From NCBI GenBank assembly GCA_036244855.1, contig BQKZ01002518.1, positions 1 to 35,001 of the forward strand: a DNA stretch of 35,001 nt, written 5' to 3'. The position numbers were made by a program, and so were the translations under genes. Within the stretch, counting starts at the first letter, position 1. Each line of letters begins with the position of its first letter. Shown one piece after another: positions 1 to 11,459 of this stretch. This DNA is from Temnopleurus reevesii. Lineage: Eukaryota > Echinodermata > Echinoidea > Temnopleuroida > Temnopleuridae. The notes under the pieces are model-generated. The model worked only from the letters and a program-made list of their open reading frames with translations. It was not told where the DNA came from and did not search any database.

Positions 1-164
1 GACACAGTAAAAAAGTACATCTTCTCATCTAAAATCCCTGATTCTAAAAGCCCAGATTACTGTACCCATTCTCAACTCGTAGCAGGTAATATTAATATAA
101 TAATCTTTGAATATTCCATTCAATTTACAGTCGCTCGTCATCAATTTCATGCTACTCATTCAGA

Positions 165-356
165 AGCTGCAACTCGGGAAGGGAACGACATTACACCATG
201 CCTCTCACACGCAAACTCCATCCATTATTTTCGGCCGTTTTGCGTCCTTAAGCCGGTGCTTCTCGATCGAGTGCAATGAACTTTTCGGGCGATTTTTCCC
301 CCTGAATTTTTGCTGACGTCAGATCTAGCACTTTTGAGATATTATTGACATTTCAG
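165..356. promoter_or_regulatory. CpG-richer segment with a perfect CRE palindrome
   Basis: This stretch has clearly more CpG than its surroundings (for example ctcggg, ttcggccg, gcgtcc, gccgg, tcgatcg, cgggcg). It carries a full TGACGTCA palindrome at 314-321, the binding site of CREB/ATF factors. That composition is common at invertebrate promoters or enhancers. It directly precedes the open frame at 366-640, so it could also be the end of an intron or a transcribed region. No TATA box or clear start site is visible. Confidence 0.25.
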
Positions 357-365
357 AATCCTGAG

Positions 366-640
366 GAGATCAATACGTTGGTGCTATCCCAGGAAGGAAG
401 AAGGGTGGGGTACACCCAGGGTACGCTTCCATTGGCCAACAAGGATTTCTTCATCATATTTGCAAATGGCCTGCTTATCTAAACAAGAAACAACAAGATG
501 TACTTGTAGGCCAAGTTATGTTAATACTCTTGCAGATCATGGCAATGCATGAAAAATACCGTAGAAAATTGGATCTTATGCCTGAAGAATTATTTTATCA
601 AATCAAAAGTAACACTTTCCTTCATGAAATTGACAATTGA
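366..640 (+). CDS. Candidate 3'-terminal coding exon, protein unknown
   Basis: A frame open from 365 to the TGA at 638-640 gives about 90 residues with no start codon, as expected for a last exon. It reads as ordinary soluble protein: a basic Gly-rich start (PGRKKGGVHPGYASIGQQ), then an amphipathic hydrophobic stretch (VLVGQVMLILLQIMAMHEKY), then a charged end (LMPEELFYQIKSNTFLHEID). An AATAAA lies 83 bp after the stop. The acceptor is unclear: a good tttcag at 351-356 would put a TGA (362-364) into this frame, so a later AG would be needed. With the 351-356 acceptor, another frame runs from 357 to a TAA at 480-482 (NPEEINTLVLSQEGRRVGYT...). A second AG after ctcttgc at 535 could instead start a shorter exon in the same frame. 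I do not recognise the family. An old pseudogene or transposon fragment is possible. Confidence 0.35.
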
Positions 641-722
641 ACAAGAAAAATAGTGACCTCCAACAATTATAAAACAAAATATGATACATTGTCTGTTATT
701 GGATTTTTTTGCTATCAAAATC

Positions 723-728
723 AATAAA
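723..728 (+). terminator. Polyadenylation signal AATAAA
   Basis: A canonical AATAAA lies 83 bp downstream of the stop of the 366-640 frame, followed within about 40-90 bp by T- and GT-rich sequence (ttccatgtatatttcattta, ttgtatgttttt). This is the expected layout for the 3' end of a rightward transcript. AATAAA is frequent by chance in AT-rich DNA, so its value depends on the exon upstream being real. A second AATAAA occurs at 902-907. Confidence 0.3.
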
Positions 729-745
729 AGCCAAAAGGAATCGAC

Positions 746-1060
746 AGATACACCAAACTATTTCCATGTATATTTCATTTATTTTGCAAATTTGTATGTT
801 TTTCCATACAAAAAATTTGCATGAGGGATTGAAATCCGAGGTTTTAATTTTAATCCGAAGTTTATATTGTTCTGTACATTGCCTCTTCACTTATCAACTA
901 TAATAAAAGTGCTGATTGCAACACCAAATTGAACATGGACTCAGTAATAGAGTCTCCAAACTAAAAAGTCAGCGGACATCGACTCCAATCCCGCTGCAGA
1001 TTAAGATCCCTAAGAGCCAGTCACACTTCACGTATCAAATCTAATTAAAACTCCCACTCC
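746..1060. other. No gene seen
   Basis: AT-rich sequence without a convincing exon, repeat or TIR. It separates the presumed 3' end at about 0.75 kb from the CpG-richer patch at 1.1-1.4 kb. Confidence 0.5.
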
Positions 1061-1246
1061 CTGTTTCATGAAGATACCAAAGAGAAGATGTAATGAACGG
1101 AAGACAGCTTCATCAACATCAAGGCAACACCAAAGAGAGAACGGATGAAGCGTCGGAAGGAGAAGGCAAATTTACCCTTCGTTCTTCTCTCCATCTGTAG
1201 TCGCCCTTGGGCTAGCTTGATTAGAATTTCAAACAGCGGTATTTAC

Positions 1247-1368
1247 CTGGGTTGTGCACAATCTTCATTACCGCACTCTCTCCTCATCATCGAATTGATT
1301 GTGAAAATTGAATTTAGGGTGTTTACCTAAATTTTAATTTCTTGGCCGATAGCAGTCACGCCGGCCAT
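1247..1368 (-). promoter_or_regulatory. Minus-strand start-region candidate with YY1-like ATG
   Basis: On the minus strand the sequence AAGATGGCCGGC (ATG at 1368) matches the YY1 element that often overlaps start codons in animals. That frame closes after 13 codons with TAG. Further along, ATGATGAGGAGAGAG (first ATG at 1290) opens a frame of 14 codons plus 2 nt, ending at a strong donor CCAG|GTAAAT (donor GT at 1246-1245). Together this resembles a leader, an upstream ORF and a short first coding exon. On the plus strand 1145-1330 is also open for 61 codons from a real ATG, so the coding strand is not settled. Alternative: a CpG-rich non-coding patch. Confidence 0.2.
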
Positions 1369-1379
1369 CTTTCCTGACT

Positions 1380-2990
1380 TTCTAGACGATCAAATTTAAT
1401 CAATTATGATAACTGCGATGTACTTAATTCCATTTGACAAATAAATACTTTCAATTATTCTTACATGGTTAAGTGAAGGGGAATAATTTTCTCTGCATTA
1501 GACTCTAAAACAAAGTAAAATAATTATCATTATCGCCAAATCAAAATGTAGAATTGCATAAATGCATTTCCCATAATGCAGCAAAGTTTGCCTGGGGTAG
1601 TGCACAAAGTGAATTTTTCTCTCCTTCCAATACTTCAAAAATAAATACTAAAGATCAAATGAAGTAAAAAGTTAGTCAACTATTTAAAAGTCTCTGAAGA
1701 TTCCTACCCTGGAACTTATCTAATTGTGAGCTCTTCTAAATTTGGCATGATCATTTTATAATCGTTATCAGTGAATTACTTTGACCACTGAAACCTATCA
1801 ATCTGCTTGTATTGGGAAAGTTGATTTTTTCTTTTTAACTCACTTATCTGAACTTTAATTACTTAAGTACTTTTAATTTCCTTTTTTTGATGTATTAAAT
1901 AATTAGAAGAATGCTTTATGGAAGGATAAATCTAAGACTTTCAAAATAAAACAATTCAATCATACAAATCACGTTTTCATGTATCAAACAATTATAGGCC
2001 TACTGCATAGCTTTCCTTTTACTAAGTCATAAAAAAACAACAAAATCACGATTATCAAAATCCTAAAGATATCGAAAACGCTATCATTTCCTCAAGCAAA
2101 AGGAAGAAAAGTCTCAAATCAGATCAAAAACCTTTGAGTAACTTGCCTTCACACGTAATAAAACAAACACAAATACAACCTTAAAAAAAAATTAATGCAA
2201 TTTAGCTGGTATGAGCCTTGGAATATGGTCATAAATCAGGCACCCTGCACAATCACAAACTCCATCTGCCTTTTCTTCAAATGGAGGAATATAAAAATGA
2301 AATGCAGATGTTCTTGCACAAGAAAGGAACAGAAAAGGCTTAAAAGGGAAGAATATTTTAATAGCAATTTGTTAAGATGCTGGTGTGGATACTGTATGGA
2401 TATAATTTATTGATCTATTATAGGAACAACTTCTAATGAAACAACCATTTTGTAGAAATAGGGATAAGGATTGGAGATTAAAACGATTTTGCTTAAAATA
2501 AAGACTGAATGAATGTATTCAAATGGATAATTGAATTTATGGAATCAGATTCTATTGAGTAAAGGTAAGCTTAGATTCTAGGATGAGGCCAGAATGTTTT
2601 AGCTTTGTCTAACGGAGAGGAAAAAGGAGATTTGAAATTGAGATCAGATAAGCAGATTAGGAAAACACTGTAATTTCTAGTACATTTTCTGAGGGTAATT
2701 AATTAAAGATCAATCAAAGATCAGATCGCTAAGTCTGGTATACTTTGGTTTAGGGAGAAAATGTACAAAACATGATCAAGGAAAATAAAAAACAATATCA
2801 TTCCATGGCCCAAAATTAGCGAAAAAAATAGAATATGGATCAAGGACAAAAAAAGGAGAGAAAGATAGAAACTTGAGAATAAAACAATTCAATTCCCATA
2901 TCATGCATTGTGGAAGGACAAATAAAGGCGCTTTAATTCAAATTGGTAATTATAGTTTGATCAGCGAGACAAAATGGGAACATAGAGAAA
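1380..2990. other. AT-rich DNA, no gene seen
   Basis: I see no exon flanked by usable splice sites, no terminal inverted repeats and no long tandem repeat. A 72-codon frame at 2195-2413 is of chance length and has no coding character. Confidence 0.5.
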
Positions 2991-3133
2991 AAATGCATAA
3001 AGATTGAAAACTATCTACATTCTAAAGAATTGTGTAGGGTTTCCTCCAGATGCTATTTTGGAAACCTTGTATGAGGAAAGGGTTACAGAAACTGGAGCAA
3101 GGACAAGGACCAGCTCATCACCCAGTAGGGGTG

Positions 3134-3298
3134 CTATTGCAAGCATGTATCATATAGGCTCTTTGTTCTCTGTCCAATGCCAGGGTACGCTACCCTGCCG
3201 AACAATAGAGGCCCCGATACCACCACCACCACCACAACCACCAATGCCGAGACCAGTGTACACCGACACCACGCAGGCAAAACACACGAGGCCCCCAT
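3134..3298 (-). CDS. Candidate first exon with signal-like leader, unknown
   Basis: ATG at 3298 has a strong context (A at -3, G at +4: CACAAAATGGGG). The 54-residue frame begins MGASCVLPAWCRCTLVSAL, runs into eight valines, then SGPLLFGR. A short polar start with an Arg and a 15-20 residue hydrophobic core resembles a signal peptide or signal anchor. The valines come from a GGT/GTG repeat ((CCA)n on the plus strand), so the hydrophobic core may be only microsatellite translation. A weak donor AGG|GTAGCG could end the exon after FGR; otherwise the frame stops at 3134. Upstream on the same strand lies a 270-bp GA-rich tract, an arrangement also seen at 19.7-19.9 kb. Plus-strand frames are open here too (3004-3531), helped by the stop-poor CT tract. 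Confidence 0.22.
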   Translation of the reverse strand: MGASCVLPAWCRCTLVSALVVVVVVVVSGPLLFGRVAYPGIGQRTKSLYDTCLQ

Positions 3299-3349
3299 TT
3301 TGTGCGGTGCGGGGTTTTGTGGCTTCACGAATCGGAAGCTGGCACGTAA

Positions 3350-3640
3350 CCTCTATCCTTCCTTCTTTACCCCCCTCTTTCTGTCTCTCTTCTCCTCACT
3401 CACTCTCTATCTTCTCTTCTCTCTCTTTCTTCTCTTTCTCTCTTCACTCTCTCTCTCTTCTATTTCTCACACTATCCTCTTTCTGGCCCTTACATCTTCC
3501 TATTGTCTCCATCTTACAAAGTCTTTCATAATTTTCTTTCCCTCTGTCTCAACTTTGATCCTTTCTCTCTAAACATCCCCTTTTCCCTTGATATCTTTCT
3601 TTCATTTTCCCTTTCTAATTCTCTTAATCCTAATTTTTTC
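3350..3640 (+). repeat. CT-rich (GA-rich on minus) tract
   Basis: About 290 bp are made almost wholly of C and T, with runs of ctctct, ttctct and ccctt. It is an imperfect polypyrimidine tract, not a clean microsatellite. It abolishes stop codons on the plus strand and so creates long artificial frames. GA tracts of this kind can mark invertebrate promoters (GAGA-type sites), and here it flanks the CpG-richer segment at 3.17-3.35 kb. Confidence 0.8.
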
Positions 3641-3644
3641 ATAA

Positions 3645-4480
3645 ACGACATGGTAATAATGAACTGAATCATCATCTAATTTTGAAAGTTGCCCCAACAA
3701 AGTTCTAGGTAATGGGAATCTGGTCACCAAACACCAGGCAAATCCAGATAATGTTTCTCTCCTTAAAAAAACAACAAGAATATCAATTAAGACACTTTTT
3801 GTATTCCAAATTTTCTAATAAAAAAAGCCACCAATATAGTTATCTAAGTTGCAGAACAAAATAGAAGCTTATACAAGGCAAAACAAACTTTGTGATTTAC
3901 TTAATATCTTCCTAGATATTAAAACATCTCTTTTGGGGAAATCAAGGCAACAATATTTCATACCAAGGGTTTTTATTTCATTTTTCTTGTAATATTCATT
4001 TCATTTTTTTTTAAATAAATTGATAGACATTTTGTATGGATATTCCCAATTTCTTAAGTTGTAAACATTATCAGGAAACAAGATGTTTTAAGTTTTGAAA
4101 AAAAAAACAGAAGTGGGTCTGTAATATGAAATATACAATAAATTCTAACATCTTTCTTGGTTATAAAATTTCATTTCATTGCACTTTTGATGACATATGA
4201 AATAATGGTATATCAAATCTTGAAAATGATGTGTTCTTGCCTTAAATTGCTGGTTTAATTCCAACTTTGTTTTCACTGGAAGGAATATTCCAAAAAATGC
4301 AACAACAATTCTCACAGGAAGATTAAAACAACAAAATCCAATTGAAATTTGATGTGAGTTAACTCTTCGAAAGCAGAAGGAACAAGAGCTTCCGCAAGAC
4401 AGAGCTCGGCTGTGCCACATCCAATATTTCTCTTCCAAAAAAGGACAAAACTAGAGAAGACATGACGACACAAACATTCA
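3645..4480. other. AT-rich DNA, no gene seen
   Basis: Nothing beyond homopolymer runs and low-complexity AT sequence. The minus-strand frames at 4145-4500 overlap each other and lack splice or start support, except at the small exon 4495-4564. Confidence 0.45.
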
Positions 4481-4494
4481 CAATCCTTCCTTAC

Positions 4495-4564
4495 CTCCAA
4501 TGCTGGCTATCTCTAGCACGTCTCCTCCCTGTGCGCTATCGCAAAGAATACACCTCATAGACAT
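4495..4564 (-). CDS. Candidate first coding exon, unknown protein
   Basis: Reading leftward, ATG at 4564 (purine at -3) opens 23 codons, MSMRCILCDSAQGGDVLEIA..., ending one nucleotide into a Gly codon at a strong donor TGGAG|GTAAGG (donor at 4494-4493). The codons are varied and the peptide has a CxxC pair (CILC) and an acidic stretch. Only a minimal upstream ORF (ATG TTT TGA) lies just before it. The CpG-richer DNA at 4.6-5.0 kb could hold the promoter. CxxC at an N-terminus suggests a zinc-binding start, but a single CxxC is weak evidence. No downstream exon could be placed. The exon is short enough to be chance. Confidence 0.25.
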
Positions 4565-4990
4565 CACTCCCAAAAGCTTTTCAAAACATCAACAACGCAA
4601 AAGATCCAGTCAAGGATTACTTGTCTACAAGTTCATGGTCCAAAAGACGAACCTCTCTTGAAAAAAAAATCATTGAGAAATTTAATTTCCGAGGCATTCT
4701 GGACTATTTTACGGGCAAAATCGGAGCAGGATGGCGCAGGATACTCAAGTTCAATATCTTTCCCCGCCACTGAGCACGGAATAAGAACTACGCAATGTGC
4801 GGGGTGGAAGCATAAACTACAAATAACAAACTTGACAGAGAGCTCTCTACCGCTTTTCCCTCCCTCCTTCCTAAATGACAAACGAACGAACTCCTCCATT
4901 CAGCAAGCAGGGGTGGGCAGCCTACCTGGCTTGGCAGGGACCTAGCTGTATGTGTTTGCTAACTACCCTACCGAGACCCTACAAACACCA
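4565..4990. promoter_or_regulatory. CpG-richer, promoter-like segment
   Basis: GC is higher than in neighbouring DNA, with scattered CpGs (ccgagg, acgggc, tcggag, ggcgcagg, cccgcc, gcggggt, acgaacgaac). On the minus strand an 88-codon frame with a true ATG at 4899 (MEEFVRLSFRKEGGKSGREL...) is open, and a donor-like AAGCCAG|GTAGGC occurs near 4925. I read it as a possible leader or promoter for the leftward exon at 4495-4564. No TATA box is evident. Confidence 0.25.
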
Positions 4991-4999
4991 GAATGAGTC

Positions 5000-7900
5000 G
5001 GCCCTTTTTGATTAGGCATGTGTAACTTATGAATGGCAGCAACAATAAACAAAAAGCTGGGGAAATGCATTAAGGTATAGAAGCAGTGATCCAGGTTGCC
5101 AAAGAAGTCTTTTCATACAATAGTGTATCAAACATAGAGACAATAATTCATGCCTGCATGTAAATATGAATTTAATTGGAGCACTGCAGAATTAAAGGAA
5201 AATATGCAATCCTTTTTATGCTTCCTGAAAGGCCGGATATAACCCATTTGTTCCTATTATAATGAAAAATGATACACAAACATGCCTGGGCCATATTGGA
5301 AGGCTAAGACGTCACAAAAATTGTGCTCAAAATTGCATAATTGCTATTTTCAGAAGAAAAACGTTCCAGCCAAGTTGAAAAGGTCTCGTGAATTTGAACG
5401 TAATTAAAAAGATGGAATCTTCTAAATCTTGGGCACATAGGAATATACTTACTGAAAAATTTGAATTATTCAACATTTGATGGAAAATCAATATAGTTTT
5501 TTTTTTAATCAGAAAGAATATCCTGATACAGATTATGAAATGATTGCCAAAACTTTTAGCTTAAAATGCCATCAAACTGAAGAAAAAGCTGCAATATAAT
5601 GGTCAAGTTAATCATGAAATAGCACACATATCATTACGGATTTTATTTTAACATCGTGTCACATCTGGCCACTGAAGAAGAGTGCGACTTTCTAACCTAT
5701 TTTGTTTGAATTTTATAGGCTCTCCGCCTGCCAGACTGGAGAGTATTTTGCCAATCTTGGTTTTATTACATTGGCAAGATATCACCTGTATCTATCTCTC
5801 TACCTAGGTGTGATAATAAGGGGATAGCAGAAAGATGTCATTGTCATATATAAATAAAAACAAACAATATTGAAACATGCACAATGCATGAATGTTTGTT
5901 TGTGCACACCATCCATACACTCAAATAAACATTTGCAGTTCAAGATCACTCACGATCCACCAATGGCGGAACACACAGATAAATAACAACAGAACTTTGC
6001 ATCACCCCTCACGATATCTAAGATATATTATCAATGACAAAACAACAAGACCATCACTAAATTCATTTTTAATAAGGCCATTCATCATATTCCCAGACCT
6101 CTTGGGTAGATGATAAAGAAGAAAAAGTCGTTAGCAAGACAAACAAAATTAATGGTCTGTGTACAGGAACTATAATTGTCCCATTGGTGTGAGCAGATGG
6201 TTTTCTTGGTTGTTTGTCTTCTGTATTGCCGGCTAATTTCATACTGAAAAAGGAAATTAATCATCCTGTAATTCCAACAGCAAATGATAGAAAAGTATTA
6301 CAAACAATATAAAATTCCTACACTGAGATTCTAACATAATTTCATCATTACATGATGCACCAAACAGACAACCAATCCTACTTCAATATTCTTAGGTTTT
6401 GAACTACACTTAAAATAGAAAATGCGTTGTTGGATGATATGTCTCTTCTCTAAAAAGAAATCATTACAGCTCAAAAATTTTCAACCACTGTGGCATTTTC
6501 AAACTAAGGTTACTAATTCAACCTGATGCACTGCATGAAAATCATTAAATTTGGAAACAATTTGCCGCAAAAGACTGACAGAAAATGTTCAATTTTAACC
6601 TGGTAAAACTTAAACATGTATTCCCTGGGGAGGGGGGGGCACTTCAAAATCTTATAGGAGAAGAGACTGTGAGTTTGCTGATATCAAGAGCTGTTGTCTA
6701 GCAACATCAAAATCAATGTTTGAAATGTCAGAAAAGCATTTTCATGATTAGTGTAAACTGCCCTCTCTTCAATGTTGGAATAATGAAAGCACAGCCAACT
6801 AGTAAATTTATTTAGAAAATGGTAGAGTAAACAATTAACTTCCTCTCTGATAACTTGTGACAGATAAAAATACCACTCCTTTACTGTACAACTATACTAC
6901 AACTGTGAGCTGAATTATTTACATGGTAAACACGCACCTTATCTAATGTTCTCTGACTCTGTTACAACAAATTAGCTGGCCCAAATTCGTATCACTCTGA
7001 TGTAAATAGTCAAGGAATGATAAAAATTTCCATTGATTTCTTGAATGCCGGCCAAATGAACATTGTACCTAAACACTTGTGAGCACTTCATAATTTGACA
7101 ACGCAGGCCTATATGACGCAATCAAATTTATACATGTACATCGGTCAATGTCATTCTTTACATATTTCCAAATATAGTAAAGTACAATCATGACAGATCG
7201 GTTTGCCATATATGCCATTTTTATGACGTGGGAAGCGGAAGGATCGATCAATCTCAAATTGATAAATATTCCTGTCAAATCTTTGATAATCATGATAAGG
7301 TTGACCATAATCAAACACTTTAGGGAGAGATATGGACAAAGAAAAAATGTCCTGAACATTTGTGACCCAGTTTCCTCAAAGACCCAGTTTCCTCAAAAGG
7401 AAAATTTTTATGAATTTTCAAAAAGTTCAAATAAGCAGATTAAATTATCGATATTCCTGTTTTCTATACAGACCTCCAAATTGACCTTGTTACAAACAGC
7501 CCATTATTGCCAAGCAAAGTGCAGCCAAGCTTTTCTGAAAAAATAAATAAGCAATCAAAGATTACAAAGAGAGGGATAGGAAAAAAACAAGAGACTACAA
7601 AGAATTCTAAGTGTGTGCAGAATTAATTCCTGCCCTACTATCCAATGCAAACCAACCCACACACTACACGTATACAAGCACACAGGGCTAATACTTTATG
7701 AGTGGCAGAACAAACATATGAAAATTGCTCAACTTCAAGTTTGTTTACTTTCCGGCCTTTCTGACCTTTAAGAGAATCAACAAGAGTCCTTCCTGTGGCA
7801 ATTAAAGGTGCCCTTTAGTCTTGCACATAAACCGGACAGCAAAAGGATAGTGCCAAGTAAACTTGAATCTGCAGAATGGGGGTTGGGGATCTTGCACTAA

Positions 7901-9660
7901 TTTTGCATAAATTACACTAATAGATCATTCATAATATCTCCTGTTTAGTTTTACATTTTAATAAAGCATTTTGAAATATAAGCAAAGAGTTTTAATCATT
8001 TGCAAAATTTTACAATTTAATTGTCACTAAAAGTTTATATTATGTGCATACATGTATGCTGGCTGGAAGAAAAAAAAATCATGCATTTCTATCTTTGCCT
8101 TTCTATTGATAAGACTGCCATCCATTTTACATGTTATGCTCTGCATTAGCAGAAATCTTGTGTCATAGATTTACAATGGATACATCATTACTGTATTCAC
8201 ATACGTGTAGTAATATTCCTGCATATTTCTCAAAGTCCCATATTTAGGCATTACTAATTCCATTGTTGAACTTCAAACAAGATTTCGTTCACTTTACCCC
8301 TTTACAGAGGGGCCCAGGAACCAATTCAAGTTGACGACCTTATGATCCCGGCATACCAAATGAACAGATTTCACATTCCATAGTCTATCTGGTTGACCTG
8401 AAAATCAATATGTTCATTTTTATTCTACATTCCAAACCAGTCTTGTATCAATTGTACTGCTGCCGTAGAAGATTAATGTTTTTTATGTTATCACCAAATT
8501 AAAGGTACATGTAATTAAAAGAAATTTATGTTTATTTTACTTGTAATAAAAATCAATGGTTCAATCAAGGCCCCAACGAAGAGCAGAAAGCAATAGATAC
8601 AAATCATTTAAAAAAATACATTTTTTAGCATTTCTGGAGAAAATTAAGCTATTCTATGAGCTTATCATTCTCACTTTGTCATTAGTTGTGTAGCTGGACT
8701 ACAGTGCTTCTTCCAAATAGGTCTTCATTCAGACTTTATGCATCTTTAAGGCCATTTTCTAAGCAATGCCTAAGCGAGATGTGATCAAACCTTAGCGTAT
8801 ATTGCACCCACTCCTTATATCATTGCATCATTTCTATTCTAAGAAAATGATTTCATCACTCAAAGTCCGTCCACACTTCTTCCTTTGAACCGAACAGTGA
8901 TGAATCCATCTTTTTTTTCTATGGATCCTATCGATTCAGCGCAAAGAAATAACATAGTGTATCCAACTTTCAAACCAAAACAGGCAACCTGTCAACAGGC
9001 AGGTTTACTAATAGATGCAAATTTTATGCATTCTCTTTACAAATAGGTTGTCGCTGACAATCCAGAAGCTAGCCAGAAACTTGCCAAATATAGCACAAAC
9101 TGGATTCAAGGGAATAATTTTCCTGGTATCGCATCACAATTTGCTATGCATTTTAGCATGATTGTTATGCGAAAGAGGTTTTGTTTGCCAACTTTTTCAC
9201 ATAGAAATGTGCAGTAAAGTGTTGAAAATGTTTCCTCAATGAATGTCTTAAACTGCCAATCAAAAATGAAAAGCAAAACTATTCCCTGGGATTCCAAGTA
9301 TTTCAGCTCAATTGCTATTTGCCACATAAAGGAATATCACGTAACTATGTTTGCTGGCAAGCAACATGCATAGATTTCAATCTACATACCGGTATATATT
9401 ATGAAGCAACTGCCCTCTTAAGTGTACAATGTGGTGTTCTATGCATCAAAAGCAATTCTTTTCTTGTCAATCAGGGCTGTCAATAGTTAATATAGATTTT
9501 TAAAAACGTTCTCTGAGGCCGTAGTTGCAAAATATTGTGATATTCTGGAAGGACCCTCTTCAAACAGAGACTAAAGTCAGGAGTATGTAATATTGTTGGC
9601 ATATCTGCTACATACAAATGACTTGATTCAACGAGACAACTATTTCGAAAATAGTCTAAA
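5000..9660. other. AT-rich DNA without a supported gene
   Basis: No exon was supported. Small items seen: a hairpin at about 5722-5745 (CTCTCC...GGAGAG), then a second stem (TTGCCAAT...ATTGGCAA) just after it; a segment at 5720-5811 bounded by an AG and a GT but open in more than one frame; a 118-codon frame at 7190-7546 judged to be chance; and a 17-bp tandem duplication at 7364-7397. No TIR element was found. Confidence 0.45.
7364..7397 (+). repeat. 17-bp perfect tandem duplication
   Basis: The unit GACCCAGTTTCCTCAAA occurs twice in direct contact. Because 17 is not a multiple of three, the duplication shifts any frame that crosses it. Confidence 0.9.
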
Positions 9661-9683
9661 GGCCCGTATTCCGATTGCAAGGA

Positions 9684-9784
9684 TTAACTGAACCCAGGTC
9701 TAAGTCATTGTCATTTAGAACATTGTTTTAACTGTTCAATAAACTTGTGCTAAATGACAAATCCTTGGACTGGGGTTACATTAA
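9684..9784. mobile_element. Foldback/MITE-like element with 35-bp arms
   Basis: Two 35-bp arms (9684-9718 and 9750-9784) are inverted copies of each other, matching at about 26 of 35 positions, with a perfect inner block TTGTCATTTAG / CTAAATGACAA and a 31-bp loop. Both outer ends are TTAA. To the left, ggcccgtattccga looks like a further end sequence that has no partner on the right, so the true element may be larger and partly eroded. There is no coding capacity. The superfamily is unknown. Confidence 0.45.
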
Positions 9785-9789
9785 AGTTT

Positions 9790-10970
9790 GATATCAGATT
9801 ACATGTATAGCAGTTTAGTTTGATAAAATTGAACAGGTAAGGACATGTGAAGTCTCAAGGATACAGACAATTTGGGCTTTCAATCTGCTAATTGTACAGT
9901 AAAAACTGCACCAAATTCAATTCTGATAACATTTGATGAATCTGTCACTTGATTTCCCTTGAAGTTAAAAAGAAACCGAACAGCATCAAATCTGTGAGAG
10001 CATAGAAACTCCCCCTAAACTTGAATGACTGCCAGACTCCCATGATTGTTCAAATTGAAAGAGTATGACCTCCGGGTGTGACCTCCGCAATAGACATCGC
10101 AGAGAAGGGTCAGGGGGCCAAAGTAAGGTTTCCTCCTAAATTTTTTTCTTCAAAGTTTCGACAATACATGGTCTGTTTCTCCCGCGCTTGTCCACGCTAA
10201 TGCTACACTCTCCCTATGATGGGAATGCCTAAATAGAAAACTTGCATGATGGAATGCCAGAGTGAACATTCATGAAAGTACAATAGAATACCATCAAACC
10301 AAACTCATTATCTAGAGGATGTAATAATATTCTTTTATATTGGCAATCAATTATGAAAAGTCACACAAAGAGGGCTATAAATAGACAGGAATTCACAAAT
10401 TCATGAAAGGATACAAGGAAAGAAGGACCGCCCACCATGCTCAAAATGCCTTTCAGGTCTAATGAGAGTGTTGGGTGCACAATCTTTCGGCCACGTGCTT
10501 TTAAGATAAAAACTTGATATTAGAGGTACCAAAAAGTGTGGAATGTTAAAGAAAATGTGTACCCTTCAAGATTATCAACAAGATCTTAAATCTAAAAATT
10601 TTCAAGATGAATATATTATAAAGTTTTGGTTTTCTGGGAATTCTGCAGACTTCTTGGGGAACAAATCCATCTAAATTTTGACCCCTGAAGCTCTTACAAA
10701 TATACCCGGAATACAATTATTTTCCTTGGGCAGTTCAAAATTAACTTCAGTATTAATCCACATATCAATTTTTTACTTTCAGTAATATAGAAACTCAAAC
10801 TCAAGATGAAACATTAAACTCAACACAATCAAACTGCCTGTAAAGGCCATTTTACAGAAAATCAAAGAGGCCAATGTAAACAGTTGGAAATTTATGAAGA
10901 AACGCATCACATGGGACGTGATTGCATGGACCAGAGAGAATCCATGTTAGATAACATTTTATTTTAACTT
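9790..10970. other. No supported gene
   Basis: Mostly AT-rich. The 10.00-10.14 kb part is GC-richer and contains two close copies of gacctccg (10069 and 10080). On the minus strand it is open in two frames for about 40-50 codons after a poor acceptor (AAAATTTAG), which I do not consider enough for an exon. Confidence 0.4.
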
Positions 10971-10972
10971 AC

Positions 10973-10983
10973 AGAGTGACCAT
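10973..10983 (-). other. Possible 11-nt microexon
   Basis: On the minus strand a strong acceptor (CAATTTCTTTTCAG) is followed after only 11 nt (ATGGTCACTCT) by a strong donor GTAAGTT. It lies 70 nt downstream of the donor proposed for the 11054-11447 exon, whose phase it could accept (GG|A TGG TCA CTC T|). Alternatively this donor ends a longer exon and the acceptor is unused. Confidence 0.2.
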
Positions 10984-11053
10984 CTGAAAAGAAATTGTTG
11001 ATAAGTTGAGTGCAGTTATTGTGAAGAATAATCTGAAATATCATAATACCTAC

Positions 11054-11447
11054 CCTGAAGTTTCATCTTCAAATATTCTTTCAGCACCTTCCACTTCTTC
11101 AGCCATTGCTGGATCCTGCATTGGTGGGTCAGTGGTGATGGGGGAAGTTGCTGCCATATCAGCAGCTGGTGTTGTTGCCATCGTATCTTGCTGCAACCTT
11201 CTTATACCAACCAGAGTGTGAAAGTTGTTAGATGGTAGGTGATTGCTTGGGATTGGGTGCAACCGACTGTGGCACTGCAAGAGTTGCTGCCTTGCATGGT
11301 AGCTTCGTGTGGCAAGCAACTGCCTGTGTATGGGTTGGCATGTTGGTATCTGCTTGTGTTGATGCAAGAGCTAGTGGCTGCAACACTGAAGACGGGTGGG
11401 AAGTTGCAGAAATCGCTGTGGTAGAAATCTTGTGAGCATTGTGGCAC
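11054..11447 (-). CDS. Candidate exon with start codon, unknown protein
   Basis: The minus strand shows a textbook acceptor (TTCTTTCTCTTCTGTCCAG, AG at 11449-11448) and a donor GG|GTAGGT (GT at 11053-11052). In one frame an in-frame TAG at 11373-11371 is followed by ATG at 11181 in strong context (A at -3, G at +4). It reads 42 codons, MATTPAADMAATSPIT... AEEVEGAERIFEDETSG, an Ala/Thr/Pro-rich then acidic peptide typical of a disordered N-terminus. The exon would then be leader plus first coding exon, with small upstream ORFs (ATG at 11439). The other two frames are also open for more than 70 codons from 11447, so the reading frame is not secure. One of them could follow the phase of the 19628-19716 exon. 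If the 11053 donor is not used, the frame ends at TAG 11052. I recognise no family. Confidence 0.4.
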
Positions 11448-11459
11448 CTGGACAGAAGA

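Noticed and set aside
3004..3531. 175-codon plus-strand frame, the longest in the window
   Set aside because: It lacks an ATG at its start, and its last third is the CT tract, which cannot contain stop codons. The N-terminal part has no splice support.
5720..5811. 92-nt exon between TTTTATAG and AG|GTGTGA
   Set aside because: More than one frame is open and the segment contains two hairpin stems. Neither reading stands out as coding.
7190..7546. 118-codon plus-strand frame with a true ATG
   Set aside because: About one frame of this length is expected by chance in 35 kb of such AT-rich DNA. A 17-bp tandem duplication inside it would have shifted the frame, and the composition is not protein-like.
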